A stretch of 64,000 bases of DNA, from assembly GCA_029785825.1 (NCBI GenBank), contig JAFLYY010000001.1, positions 1,085,374 to 1,149,373 of the forward strand. The letters are read 5' to 3'. The position numbers and the translations under genes were made by a program. Under the pieces are notes generated by a model. It searched no databases and was not told the origin of the DNA. It worked only from the letters and a program-made list of their open reading frames with translations. Of this stretch, positions 27,616-35,564 are shown in pieces. The stretch is from Nitrososphaerota archaeon (GTDB lineage: Archaea; Thermoproteota; Nitrososphaeria; Nitrososphaerales; Gagatemarchaeaceae). Numbering within the stretch: position 1 is the stretch's first letter; every line of letters starts with the position of its first letter.

Positions 27616-27812
27616 CGACCATCGTTCCGAGGAGACGACTTGGTCGATAGATCGCCCCGACGAGAACTGGGCGGAATGGCATCTGAACACGGTAAACCGT
27701 GCCCCGGGACAGATAGGGGCGGGCATTTGCATACCCGTGATTGCTTTTGGAAGCCCGTGGACGAGGCGCCCGTTGGTCCCTAGGCCCCTTGGGGCTGGAT
27801 GGATAGAGTGTG

Positions 27813-28577
27813 CTAGAGGAGCGTCCAGCCGCCGTCGATTACGATGCACGAGCCGTTCACAAGGGACGACTTGTCGGACGCCAAGAAGAGGGCCAGCTCG
27901 GCGATCTCGCCCGGCTCGCCGGTCCTCGGCAGCGTCGCCATCGCCTTCATGAGGTGTTCCATCCCCTTAGGGTCGGGCGCCGTGCCCCCTACCCCTATGT
28001 TGGTATTCACTGCGCCGAGGACCATGGCATTGCACCTTATCCCCGCGCTCCCGTACTGGGCCGCGATGCTCCGCGTCAGGCCGATGAGGGCATGCTTCGA
28101 AGTCGTATAAGCGGCTCCCGCTACCCCTCCGAAGAACCCGGCCACCGAAGCCGTGTTGATTATCGACCCTCTGCCAGACGTTTGCATCAGCGGGATGGCG
28201 CGCCTGCTTGCACGGAAGGGCGCGTTGATGTTGATGTCCATGACCTTCTCCCAGACGCCGTCCGGGGTGTCTACTACCGGGCGGACCCCGTCCATGATCC
28301 CGGCGTTGTTGCAGAGGATATCCACCTTGCCGAACACCTTCGCGGCGTGGTCGACCATGAGGTCGGGACTCTCCTTGAGGGAGAGGTCGAGGGTCATCCC
28401 TTCCACCTTTGCCGGGCTCTTGGCCCGCGTTTCTTTCACCACCTGGTCGACCCTATCTGAGACGACGTCTACCACCAGGACGGACGCTCCGTTCTCAGCG
28501 AACTGGTTAGACATCGCCCTGCCGACCCCGGAACCTGCGCCGGTGATTATTGCGACTTTGCCGTCAAGTATGCCCAT
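27813..28577 (-). CDS. Short-chain dehydrogenase/reductase
   Basis: Classical SDR of 254 residues. Cofactor motif TGAGSGVG lies near the N terminus, NNAG near residue 90, the catalytic Ser in INTASVAG and YTTSK for Tyr and Lys. An acidic residue after beta 2 (VVDVV) suggests NAD rather than NADP. The ATG at 28577 is chosen over a longer frame from 28649 because a CTTATC box sits about 27 nt upstream and the Rossmann fold then starts normally. Substrate unknown. It may have been acquired with the tRNA-bounded segment. Confidence 0.9.
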   Translation of the reverse strand: MGILDGKVAIITGAGSGVGRAMSNQFAENGASVLVVDVVSDRVDQVVKETRAKSPAKVEGMTLDLSLKESPDLMVDHAAKVFGKVDILCNNAGIMDGVRPVVDTPDGVWEKVMDININAPFRASRRAIPLMQTSGRGSIINTASVAGFFGGVAGAAYTTSKHALIGLTRSIAAQYGSAGIRCNAMVLGAVNTNIGVGGTAPDPKGMEHLMKAMATLPRTGEPGEIAELALFLASDKSSLVNGSCIVIDGGWTLL

Positions 28578-28895
28578 GCGCGGCTCGGCGCGTGCATCGC
28601 AGATAAGAGCGGCGGCCGGTTCTCGATAGTGAGAATGGCCCAAGTCCACGATGATCTGGGCTCTGATTCCACTAAATCTAGCTGCCCGATTATCCGCTCA
28701 CGGAGGTCTTTCGCACGCCCTCGGGCGCGTCTTGGCGAACCTGTAGCATGCCCGGGGGGGCTGGCCGCTGAGCGGGCCGATGTTCTCCCTGCGGTCTCGA
28801 GCTGTCTTCCAGAGCAAAGGTCCTGCCCGAATTCGTCCCAGGCGTTCCCCGCGGCCGCGTTTGGGCAACGGAAGCATATGATGCACTCACGGGAT
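28578..28895. other. Intergenic region between SDR and tRNA-Glu
   Basis: About 318 bases. One minus-strand frame contains a Cys-rich start (ECIICFRCPN) resembling a zinc ribbon but lacks a start codon and dissolves into low-complexity residues; it may be a decayed gene. Otherwise nothing. Confidence 0.4.
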
Positions 28896-28984
28896 GCCCC
28901 GGGCGAGATTTGAACTCGCGTCGCTAGCTGTCTCCCAACTACGTCGAGAGGCTAACATGCTTGACCGGGCTACACCACCGGGGC
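28896..28984 (-). tRNA. tRNA-Glu (anticodon CTC) with a probable 15-nt intron
   Basis: The acceptor stem GCCCCGG pairs with CCGGGGC, followed by A73. The D arm GTGT...GCAT has a GG pair. The T arm is GCGAG-TTCAAAT-CTCGC. The anticodon stem TTAGC/GCTAG is interrupted: after C-T-CTC-G a 15-nt insert, ACGTAGTTGGGAGAC, precedes A38. Part of the insert (GGGAG) can pair with CTCTC around the anticodon, as in a bulge-helix-bulge splice site. CTC decodes GAG. Identity depends on accepting the intron; the tRNA nature is clear. Confidence 0.8.
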
Positions 28985-29065
28985 TCGGCGTGCCCTCAGA
29001 GAGAGTGGATATAGTGATTTGCCCGTGAAAACCGCGAGTTTTCAGGCCCCAGGCGGGCCGATCCC

Positions 29066-29293
29066 CTATTGGTTCGGCTTCAGGATTTCTTCGGCTGCCA
29101 GCTTGATGTCTGAGGGCTTGACCGTCTTCCTCCCCGCGTGAGCGGCGAGGGTCACGGCCCTCTTCGATATCTGCACGCCCAGGGCTTCGAGCTCTGACCG
29201 GAGCTCGATGGCCGCGTCGTCCCCCACCCTTTCCGCCCCGGCCTTCTTTATCACCCGGTAGACGGCCGCAAGGCCGAACTCCGAACTGGACAT
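29066..29293 (-). CDS. Archaeal histone (single histone fold)
   Basis: DNA-compacting protein of 75 residues, the usual size for HMf-like histones. Helix 1, the long helix 2 with ALGVQISKRAVTLAAHAGRKTV, and the KPSDIKLAAEE segment of loop 2/helix 3 are all present. The ATG at 29293 is preferred over one at 29305: the TATA box at 29317-29326 would place transcription start within a few bases of 29293, giving a leaderless mRNA. Confidence 0.95.
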   Translation of the reverse strand: MSSSEFGLAAVYRVIKKAGAERVGDDAAIELRSELEALGVQISKRAVTLAAHAGRKTVKPSDIKLAAEEILKPNQ

Positions 29294-29316
29294 ACGCCCT
29301 CGCATTAGACGCGGTG

Positions 29317-29326
29317 TATTTAAAAA
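29317..29326 (-). promoter_or_regulatory. TATA box of the histone gene
   Basis: TTTTTAAATA on the minus strand, about 24-33 nt before ATG 29293. It is among the strongest archaeal TATA matches in the window, fitting a highly expressed gene. Confidence 0.7.
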
Positions 29327-29495
29327 CCTTTAGCCCCTTTCGCCCTCTCTCCGGTCTGTTTTCGGCCCCAGAGAGCCCAGGTTCGCCCCTATTCGAAAAA
29401 TAGGGGGAAAAAATGCAGTCGGTCGTTCACACGTCCAGCTTTATGACGGAACGCCATAGCGTGGCCTGAAATACCCACCCGAGCCTAGGCAGGGT

Positions 29496-30230
29496 GTGCG
29501 TTTCGTCGATTCCCACCTCCACCTCGACTCCCCAGACGCGGAGAGGGTCGTCTCCTACGCCGAGGCCAGCGGGGCGGTCCTGCTCCCCTGCGGGGTCGAC
29601 GAACGGTCTTCGGTCGCCCTCCTTCGCGCCGCTGCATCCCATAGGGGGCTGGAACCGTTCGTGGGGGTCCACCCATCCGAGGCGACGAAGTCAGGAGACT
29701 TAGGGTGGCTCGGAAGAGCGCTCGACGGGGCAGCGGGAGTCGGGGAGATCGGGCTCGACCCCTCCTACTCCCCCACTGGTCCGGGGAGCGACCAGCTGAA
29801 GGCGTTCGAGGCCCAGCTCGAAGCGGCTGAGAGGAGGGGGCTCCCGGTGCAGGTGCACTCGAGGGGGGCCGAAGCGCAGTCGGTGGAGGTCCTTGGGAGC
29901 TACAGGTTGAAAGGGGTCCTCATGCACTGGCTGGAAGCCGAGGACGCCCTCGGCTCGGTGATGCAGCGTGGGTGGTTCGTCTCATTCAGCCCTGCCCTGA
30001 TCTATTCGAAGAGGGTCCAACGCGTCGCGAAGCGGTGCGACCCTTCGCTGGCGCTCACCGAGTCGGACAACCCCGTCCCCTATGCCCCCCTGGGAGGAGT
30101 CGGAGGCACCCCGCTCGTCCCATCTGTCGCTTTCAAGCTGGGGGAGCTGTGGGGGAAGCCCTTCCAGGAGGCCCTCTCCCTGACGTCAGGGAACGCGATG
30201 GGCTTCCTAGGACGGCTCTCGAAAGGTTAA
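29496..30230 (+). CDS. TatD-family metal-dependent hydrolase
   Basis: Amidohydrolase-fold enzyme of 244 residues, probably a DNase or other phosphoesterase. The metal ligands are in order: HLH at residues 7-9, Glu in GVGEIGLD, His in QVHSRG, His in LMHWLE and Asp in TESDNP. It begins at GTG 29496, about 25 nt after an AAATACC element, so it is probably leaderless and divergent from the histone gene. Confidence 0.9.
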   Translation: MRFVDSHLHLDSPDAERVVSYAEASGAVLLPCGVDERSSVALLRAAASHRGLEPFVGVHPSEATKSGDLGWLGRALDGAAGVGEIGLDPSYSPTGPGSDQLKAFEAQLEAAERRGLPVQVHSRGAEAQSVEVLGSYRLKGVLMHWLEAEDALGSVMQRGWFVSFSPALIYSKRVQRVAKRCDPSLALTESDNPVPYAPLGGVGGTPLVPSVAFKLGELWGKPFQEALSLTSGNAMGFLGRLSKG

Positions 30231-30259
30231 TGTTGGCACTCGGGCGGGCTTGACGGAAG

Positions 30260-30472
30260 TTGGACAGGACCAGGAGGCTTTCAGAGGAGATCATGCAGAG
30301 GCACCCCGAGGCCTTCGGCATCGACTTCGAAGCCAACAAGAAGGCTCTCGAGGAGATGGCGATTATCCCTTCCAAGCAGCTCCGCAACAGGATCGCCGGC
30401 TACATCACCAAGACTCGCCAGGGTGACGCTGAAGACAGCGAAGAGCCGGCCGTAGAAGAGTCGAAGGAGTAG
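30260..30472 (+). CDS. rps17e: Ribosomal protein eS17
   Basis: Small-subunit protein of 70 residues. The IDFEANKKALEEMAIIPSK segment and LRNRIAGYIT are diagnostic for eS17. The tail is acidic. It starts at TTG 30260 and heads a tight run: the SerK-like gene starts 3 nt after its stop. Confidence 0.92.
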   Translation: MDRTRRLSEEIMQRHPEAFGIDFEANKKALEEMAIIPSKQLRNRIAGYITKTRQGDAEDSEEPAVEESKE

Positions 30473-30475
30473 GCC

Positions 30476-31297
30476 TTGGCCCTGGCGACGGCGGGCTTCT
30501 CCCTGGGGATCAGGGCCGTAAGCTCGCTCCGCCCCCACGAAGAGACCATCCCAACACACGTCAGGGACCTCGTCGCGGAGATGACCGGCGACGGCGTGCA
30601 GAAGGACCCCATCATCATAGACAGGGATACGGGGACGGTCCTCGACGGGATGCACAGGATGGCGGCGTTCAAGGAGATGGGAGAGGAGAACGCGGTCTGC
30701 TGTTCGGTCGAGTACAGCTCGAAGGCCATCACTCTCGGCCGATGGGCCAGATGCTACACGTTGAAAGAAGGCGACTCGGCGGCAGCCGCCGTCGCTGAGG
30801 CGGGAGACGCGAGGAGGACGTCCCTGGCGGAGGCGTTCTCAGCCCTGCAGAGGCGAGAAACGCTCCTCGCCGTTTTGACCTCGGACTCGGCCTACCTGAT
30901 GGGGGGGCGCGGGACGCAGGACGAGGTCGGAGCGGCAATGGCCATCTTCGATGGGCGCTCGGAGAAGGAAGGGTGGCAGAGGCGGTTCGTCCCGGAAGAC
31001 GACGTCGACGTCGAGCTCCAGGCGAAGAGGAGGATAGTGGTCATCCCGAGGAGGCTGACCAAGGACGACGTCGTCTCGGCAGCAAGGACCGGCAGGCTCT
31101 TCCCCTGCAAGACGTCCATGCATTTGATAGACCCCAGGCCGGTGGCCGTCCGGTTCCCTCTGGCAGAGCTGCGGTCCGCCACGACGGAGACCCTCAGGAA
31201 GAGGCTACCGGACGGCGGGGGGCGGTTGGCCCCGGCCGGTACGAACTACGACGGGAGAAGGTATAAGGAAAGGCTCCTCTTCCTGAACACGGAATGA
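30476..31297 (+). CDS. SerK/ParB-like kinase (ADP-dependent serine kinase family)
   Basis: A 273-residue member of the ParB-fold free serine kinase family (SerK, SbnI). Conserved pieces are LRPHEE with the catalytic-type Glu, the DPIIID strand, VLDGMHR (DGHHR in characterised enzymes) and a late KTSMHLI motif that matches KTTRH in SerK. Archaeal SerK phosphorylates L-serine for cysteine synthesis. TTG 30476 follows eS17 by 3 nt; the stop overlaps the next gene by ATGA. Compared with known enzymes it is longer by about 30 residues. Confidence 0.7.
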   Translation: MALATAGFSLGIRAVSSLRPHEETIPTHVRDLVAEMTGDGVQKDPIIIDRDTGTVLDGMHRMAAFKEMGEENAVCCSVEYSSKAITLGRWARCYTLKEGDSAAAAVAEAGDARRTSLAEAFSALQRRETLLAVLTSDSAYLMGGRGTQDEVGAAMAIFDGRSEKEGWQRRFVPEDDVDVELQAKRRIVVIPRRLTKDDVVSAARTGRLFPCKTSMHLIDPRPVAVRFPLAELRSATTETLRKRLPDGGGRLAPAGTNYDGRRYKERLLFLNTE

Positions 31298-31551
31298 TCA
31301 GGGTGAAGTGCATGGGGCACATTGCCAGCGCCGTCGGTGCCGAGGAGGTGTCGCTCGCCGAAGGGGGGATCGAGGCGTCCGAAGTGGTGGAGAAGGTCCG
31401 TGCGCTGGCCGCGCTCCGAGACCCAGGGTTCACGAGGTACAATACGCTGGTCGTCGTCGAAGATGGGGAGGCGTTCGTGCCCGCAGGGAGGGCCGTGCTG
31501 ATCCCTGACGGCGCGAGAGTCGCCTTGGTCCCCTACTCCCACGGCGGGTGA
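31294..31551 (+). CDS. Ubiquitin-like/MoaD-ThiS-like protein ending in Gly-Gly
   Basis: An 85-residue beta-grasp protein whose last residues are SHGG, the di-glycine tail needed for C-terminal activation by an E1-like enzyme. It could be a sulfur carrier (MoaD, ThiS) or an archaeal protein modifier (SAMP). It is translationally coupled to the SerK-like gene (ATGA) and to the Cgi121-like gene behind. No E1-like enzyme, moa or thi gene is nearby, so a link to tRNA modification or protein tagging is as likely as cofactor synthesis. Confidence 0.7.
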   Translation: MIRVKCMGHIASAVGAEEVSLAEGGIEASEVVEKVRALAALRDPGFTRYNTLVVVEDGEAFVPAGRAVLIPDGARVALVPYSHGG

Positions 31552-31558
31552 CCACGAC

Positions 31559-31981
31559 CTGGCCCGAGCGAAAGCATTCGTCTGCAGCGGTTCCCTCACC
31601 CCCGACCTGGCCAAGAGGGCCCTCAGCATGGAGAACCCCGGCTCGGTCGTCCAGGCGGTGGGCCGCGAAGCGGCAGACAACGAGTTCTTCGTCGAGATGC
31701 TGGCCGCCCAGACATTCGAGGCCATGTCGTCTGGGAGCATGCTCGCGAGGAAGCCCGAGATAGACCTCCTCCTGAGGCTCGCTGGGACGACCCAGATCAA
31801 GAAGGCCATAGAGACGCGGGGGGCGAGAGGCGGCGCCCCGTTCATCGCGATCGTCGCCGGTCTGGAGGACCCGAAGCGTCCTCCAGGGTTCTCTGGGGAG
31901 GAGCTTCCTAGCCGCAGGCTGAGCAGGGCCGAGCTGCACAAGATAGAGCGGGCGGCTCTCTTGGGAGCGGAACGCGGCTAG
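31559..31981 (+). CDS. KEOPS subunit Cgi121-like (start codon unclear)
   Basis: Cgi121 assists the KEOPS complex that transfers threonylcarbamoyl to A37 of tRNAs. The segment EIDLLLRLAGTTQIKKAIE followed by GGAPFIAIVAG is typical. The first ATG (31628) starts too late: in-frame codons upstream encode AKAFVCSGSLTPDLAKRAL, which belongs to the fold. No normal start exists in this frame. The expected GTG at 31548, overlapping the previous stop as GTGA, is in another frame; one extra base in the CC at 31558-31559 would join them. The CTG at 31559, 7 nt after GGGTGA, is the alternative. Confidence 0.75.
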   Translation: MARAKAFVCSGSLTPDLAKRALSMENPGSVVQAVGREAADNEFFVEMLAAQTFEAMSSGSMLARKPEIDLLLRLAGTTQIKKAIETRGARGGAPFIAIVAGLEDPKRPPGFSGEELPSRRLSRAELHKIERAALLGAERG

Positions 31982-32499
31982 ACTGCCCGCTTGAGCTTCT
32001 GGATGCTGACTATCTCGTCGGGAGAGATCACGGATATCCCAGAGTATTCCCCGAATATCTCCAGGAGGACTATCTTGTCAGGCGACTCCAGGTCGACCTT
32101 CCTGTCGACGGCGTCGGCGAGGGCGTCGATGAGCTGCTTGTCAGTGTATGGAGACTCCCTCGCTTCGATTGTTATCCTGAAAGTCTCCCCCGGCCCTATC
32201 CCTGCGGAGAGCTCCTTTACCGTCTTGACGATCTCCTCCACCTTCGTGTCCACCACCCGGTGGACGGGGATTATCCTGAGTATGTAGTGGACCCTGAACG
32301 GCTCGGAACGGACATATTCTGTGATGAACGAAATGAGGGCCTTCGGGTCCTCGACGTCCACCTCTATCACCCCGTCATAGGCGGACCTGTCTATGACCAG
32401 TTTCCTTATCCCGGAGAGCAGGGCGATCTCCTTGAACTCTGCGGAGGCTCTCGCCTCGAGCCCCTTGCCTGACGTGACTACGAGGTTCGTCCGCCCTTC
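31978..32499 (-). CDS. THUMP-domain protein (start codon unclear)
   Basis: RNA-binding THUMP-domain protein of about 170 residues, as found with tRNA-modifying enzymes. The part from GTG 32370 lacks the first strands; reading upstream gives NLVVTSGKGLEARASAEF and LVIDRSAYDGVIEV, a normal THUMP start. No ATG, GTG or TTG is available in this frame before the sua5 stop. A GTG at 32501 overlapping that stop is one base out of frame, and one extra G in the GGG at 32494-32496 would repair it. The core is intact; the start is either a sequence error or unusual initiation. Convergent with Cgi121, 4-bp overlap. Confidence 0.75.
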   Translation of the reverse strand, partial: EGRTNLVVTSGKGLEARASAEFKEIALLSGIRKLVIDRSAYDGVIEVDVEDPKALISFITEYVRSEPFRVHYILRIIPVHRVVDTKVEEIVKTVKELSAGIGPGETFRITIEARESPYTDKQLIDALADAVDRKVDLESPDKIVLLEIFGEYSGISVISPDEIVSIQKLKRAV

Positions 32500-33070
32500 A
32501 CTTCGTTTCGACCCCGACCGGACCGGTTCTTAAGATTGTGACCACCCCACCGACCACTCTGACGACGGTGGACTCGGCTCCCGACGCCGGGCCCCCGTCG
32601 AGTATGAGGTCGACTGACGCCCCAAGCTGCCTGCGGGCTTCGTCGGCGCTCTTCGCCGAAGGCCTCCCCGAGATGTTCGCGCTCGTCCCGGTCAGCCACC
32701 CGCCGCAGGCCGAGATGAGCTCGAGGCATCCGGGATGGTTCGGGACCCTCACCCCGAGATATGGCCCCTGGCTCAGACGGTCCGGTACGCGCATCTTGAG
32801 AGGCGCCACGATTGTGAGCGCCCCCGGCCATCTCGCTTCCGCGAGCTGCCTGGCCTTCGAGTCGAGGTCGACTAGGTCTCTGGCCTTGTCGAGGGAGCTG
32901 CAGAGCACCGGGACGGCCTTCGCCTCCCTCCCCTTGGCCGCGAAGAGACGGTCGACGGCGCCCTCGTTGAAGGGGTCGCACCCCAGCCCGTAGACCGTGT
33001 CCGTCGGATAGACCACAAGCCCCCCGGCCCTGACGCTCTCCGCGGCCCTCGCGACCGACCTGACGTCCAT
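32498..33070 (-). CDS. Threonylcarbamoyl-AMP synthase, Sua5/YrdC/TsaC family
   Basis: Makes threonylcarbamoyl-adenylate from threonine, bicarbonate and ATP, the first step of t6A37 synthesis, feeding the KEOPS complex. Typical motifs are VVYPTDTVYGLGCDP, LFAAKGRE (KxR), WPGALTIV, GVRVPNHP and TGTSANISG. ATG 33070 gives 190 residues, the YrdC domain without the Sua5 C-terminal domain; TTG 33097 would add nine. Lying head-to-tail with a THUMP protein and opposite Cgi121, it forms a small tRNA-modification neighbourhood. Confidence 0.92.
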   Translation of the reverse strand: MDVRSVARAAESVRAGGLVVYPTDTVYGLGCDPFNEGAVDRLFAAKGREAKAVPVLCSSLDKARDLVDLDSKARQLAEARWPGALTIVAPLKMRVPDRLSQGPYLGVRVPNHPGCLELISACGGWLTGTSANISGRPSAKSADEARRQLGASVDLILDGGPASGAESTVVRVVGGVVTILRTGPVGVETK

Positions 33071-33202
33071 TGGAAGGATGGCCGCGGCCAACGGCAATCG
33101 TTCGCCTGGAGTTTCTGTTAACCTTTGTTTTCCGGCGGAAAAAGCGGCGGACGAGTCTGAGACCGCGACGTTTAATAGGGCAATCTAAATCGGCGGGCGA
33201 GC

Positions 33203-33295
33203 ATGTCCGAAGAGGACCAAGAACTTGACGAAGAGCTGGACGAGGACTTGGACGAAGACGGCTGGGAAGAGGACTCAGACGACGACGGGGCGTAG
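33203..33295 (+). CDS. Very small acidic protein (30 aa)
   Basis: ATG 33203 opens a 30-residue frame made almost wholly of Glu, Asp and Leu (SEEDQELDEELDEDLDEDG). A TTTAATAG element at 33171-33178 lies about 25-30 nt upstream, giving a leaderless transcript. Composition and promoter support expression; function unknown. Similar acidic mini-proteins can bind basic proteins such as histones or ribosomal subunits. Confidence 0.5.
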   Translation: MSEEDQELDEELDEDLDEDGWEEDSDDDGA

Positions 33296-33374
33296 TGCGA
33301 CCCCTGAGCCGGACAGCCATTCCTTCTACGCCACCCTTTAAGACACCCTGCAGCCGCTCGACACCGCACCTCCG

Positions 33375-34037
33375 TTGAGGACGATTATCGTAAACTGCAA
33401 GAACTACCCTGAGACGATGGGAGACGGCTCGCTGAGGCTGGCGGAAGCTGTGAAGGCCGCCGGGGAAGATCTGAGCGTGGAAGCGATCATCGCCCCTCCG
33501 CTCCCGATGCTCGCCCTGGTGGCAAGAACGGGGGCGAAGGTGTACAGCCAGGCCGTGGGAAGCGAGGTCGGAGACAAGACCACGGGAGCGGTGCTCCCAG
33601 AGGCCGCTAAGGCAGCCGGCGCCGTGGGGACCATACTGAACCACAGCGAGTCCAGGCTCCCCTTCTCGGAGCTGTCCGAGCTGGTCCCCAGGGTGCAAGG
33701 GATGAGGATGGGGGTCTGCCTCTGCGCCAGGACGACCAGAGAGGCGTCGGTGCTGGCCTCCCTCTCTCCGAGATATGTCGCCGTCGAGCCGCCGGGGCTC
33801 ATAGGCAGCGGCATCGCCGTCTCCCGGGCGAAGCCCGGCCTCGTGCAGAAGACGGTGTCGGCTGTAAGGGAGTCCGGGTTCAAGGGAGGCATCCTGTGCG
33901 GTGCGGGGATAGTGTCAGGCGAGGACGTGAGGAGGGCCGTGGAGCTGGGGGCGGACGGGGTCCTGGTGGCGAGCAGCGTGGTGAAGGCGCAGGACTGGCG
34001 GTCCAAGGTGACGGAGCTCGCTGGTTCTCTGATGTGA
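33375..34037 (+). CDS. tpiA: Triosephosphate isomerase, archaeal type
   Basis: Glycolytic/gluconeogenic isomerase of 220 residues, the short tetrameric archaeal form. The substrate site is NCKNY (Asn7, Lys9), the catalytic His is in ILNHSESR, the catalytic Glu in VAVEPPGLIGSG, followed by CGAGIVSGEDV and GVLVASSVVKA for phosphate binding. It starts at TTG 33375 about 35 nt after a CTTTAAGA box. It belongs to a run with glutamate dehydrogenase, phosphofructokinase and aldolase. Confidence 0.94.
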   Translation: MRTIIVNCKNYPETMGDGSLRLAEAVKAAGEDLSVEAIIAPPLPMLALVARTGAKVYSQAVGSEVGDKTTGAVLPEAAKAAGAVGTILNHSESRLPFSELSELVPRVQGMRMGVCLCARTTREASVLASLSPRYVAVEPPGLIGSGIAVSRAKPGLVQKTVSAVRESGFKGGILCGAGIVSGEDVRRAVELGADGVLVASSVVKAQDWRSKVTELAGSLM

Positions 34038-34053
34038 GAACCGACGCTTCCTG

Positions 34054-34060
34054 TTATATA
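34054..34060 (+). promoter_or_regulatory. TATA box of gdhA
   Basis: TTATATA, centred about 26 nt before the GTG start in an A/T-rich patch; a textbook archaeal promoter for a leaderless mRNA. Confidence 0.7.
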
Positions 34061-34082
34061 GAATATTAAAAAGGCCAAATTT

Positions 34083-35363
34083 GTGGCTCAGAAAGCAATG
34101 ATGGAAGAAACCAATCAGGCTAAGCCTAACCCGTTCGAGAGCGCGACCCAGCAGCTGCGGAACGCCGCGGGGTACCTGAAGCTTGACGAAAACACGTTCC
34201 AGATCCTCTCCGCGCCGAAGAGGCAGCTCACGGTCTCACTCCCCGTCAGGATGGACAACGGGAGCGTCCACGTCTTTACCGGATACCGGGTTCAGTACAA
34301 CGACGCCCGCGGCCCGTTCAAGGGCGGCATAAGATATCACCCCGGGGTCACCCTGGACGAGGTGAAGGCCCTTTCCGCGTGGATGACTTGGAAGACCAGC
34401 GTCGCTGACATCCCCTATGGGGGCGCCAAGGGAGGGATCATCTGCGACCCCAAACACATGTCTCAGCAGGAGCTCGAGAGGCTCACCCGCAGATACGCGG
34501 CAGCCATAGCGCCGTTCATCGGCCCGTACAAGGACATCCCGGCGCCCGACGTCTACACGAACGCCCAGACCATGGCGTGGATATTGGACACCTACAGCGC
34601 CCTCGAGGGGCACATGTCCCCCGGCGTTGTCACCGGGAAGCCCGTCCCGCTGGGCGGGTCGCTCGGCAGGGACAAGGCGACCGGCAGGGGCGCGGTCTTT
34701 TGCACGGTAGAAGCGGCCAAGGTGAACAAGATCGACCTGAAGAAGGCGACCTTCGCGGTCGAAGGCTTCGGGAACGCCGGCTCCAACTTTGCTGAGATCC
34801 TGCAGGGGTACGGTCCCAGGCTCATGGGAGCCAGCGACTCTCAGGGCGCGATCACGAGCAAGACGCCGATCGACGCGACCAAGCTCATCGCCTACAAGGA
34901 GAAGACCGGCTCGGTGGTCGGCTTCCCTGGGAGCCAGAAGGCGTCTGAGAAGGAGCTGCTGCAGATGGACGTCGACATACTCAGCCCGGCCGCCCTCGAG
35001 AACACCATCCTCCCAGAGATAGCGAAGGGGGTCAAGGCGAAGATAGTCACGGAGTGCGCGAACGGCCCCACTACGCCGGAGGCAGACAAGATCCTGCACG
35101 CCAACAAGGTCTTCGTCGTCCCGGACATCCTGGCCAACTCAGGCGGAGTGATCGTAAGCTACCTGGAGTGGGTTCAGAACCTCGAGAGGATCGGATGGAC
35201 AGAGACAGAGGTCAACGACATGCTCCAGAAGAAGATCACAGGGGCCTTCGGAGACGTGCACGCAGCCAGCCTCAAGCACGATACAGACATGAGGACCGCC
35301 GCGATGATAGTCGCGGTCGGCAGGGTAGCCGACGCCGTCAGGACCCTCGGCATATTCCCATAG
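34083..35363 (+). CDS. gdhA: Glutamate dehydrogenase
   Basis: Hexameric oxidative deaminase/aminating enzyme of 426 residues linking glutamate and 2-oxoglutarate. Substrate motifs GPFKGGIRYHP and PYGGAKGGI with the catalytic Lys, the Asp of IPAPDVYTN, and the Rossmann motif GFGNAGSNF are present. An acidic SDS segment after beta 2 hints at NAD preference. A strong TTATATA at 34054-34060 is 26 nt before the GTG at 34083, so the message is leaderless and probably abundant. Confidence 0.96.
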   Translation: MAQKAMMEETNQAKPNPFESATQQLRNAAGYLKLDENTFQILSAPKRQLTVSLPVRMDNGSVHVFTGYRVQYNDARGPFKGGIRYHPGVTLDEVKALSAWMTWKTSVADIPYGGAKGGIICDPKHMSQQELERLTRRYAAAIAPFIGPYKDIPAPDVYTNAQTMAWILDTYSALEGHMSPGVVTGKPVPLGGSLGRDKATGRGAVFCTVEAAKVNKIDLKKATFAVEGFGNAGSNFAEILQGYGPRLMGASDSQGAITSKTPIDATKLIAYKEKTGSVVGFPGSQKASEKELLQMDVDILSPAALENTILPEIAKGVKAKIVTECANGPTTPEADKILHANKVFVVPDILANSGGVIVSYLEWVQNLERIGWTETEVNDMLQKKITGAFGDVHAASLKHDTDMRTAAMIVAVGRVADAVRTLGIFP

Positions 35364-35523
35364 GGCAAAGCAAGGGCGCCTCCAGTCTTTGGCCGGACGC
35401 GCGGCTCCCACCGTTCGGCCCGGAGATACTGCGGCTGCCGACGGAGGCTGGGCTCGGGACTTGCCGCCTTCGCACGGCCCTGCCCTGCGAGGGAGTCGGC
35501 AGGCTCTTACGCCGGAGCGGAGT

Positions 35524-35540
35524 GCCCGTTATTAACGGGC
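35524..35540 (+). promoter_or_regulatory. Perfect palindrome over the phosphofructokinase promoter
   Basis: GCCCGTTA and TAACGGGC flank one base, giving an 8-bp-arm inverted repeat 25-41 nt before the ATG at 35565. The AT-rich centre GTTATTAAC occupies the expected TATA position, so a dimeric regulator bound here would compete with TBP. The palindrome is seen; repression is inferred. Confidence 0.6.
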
Positions 35541-35564
35541 GTTCTGGTTCCCCGACGAGGAAGC

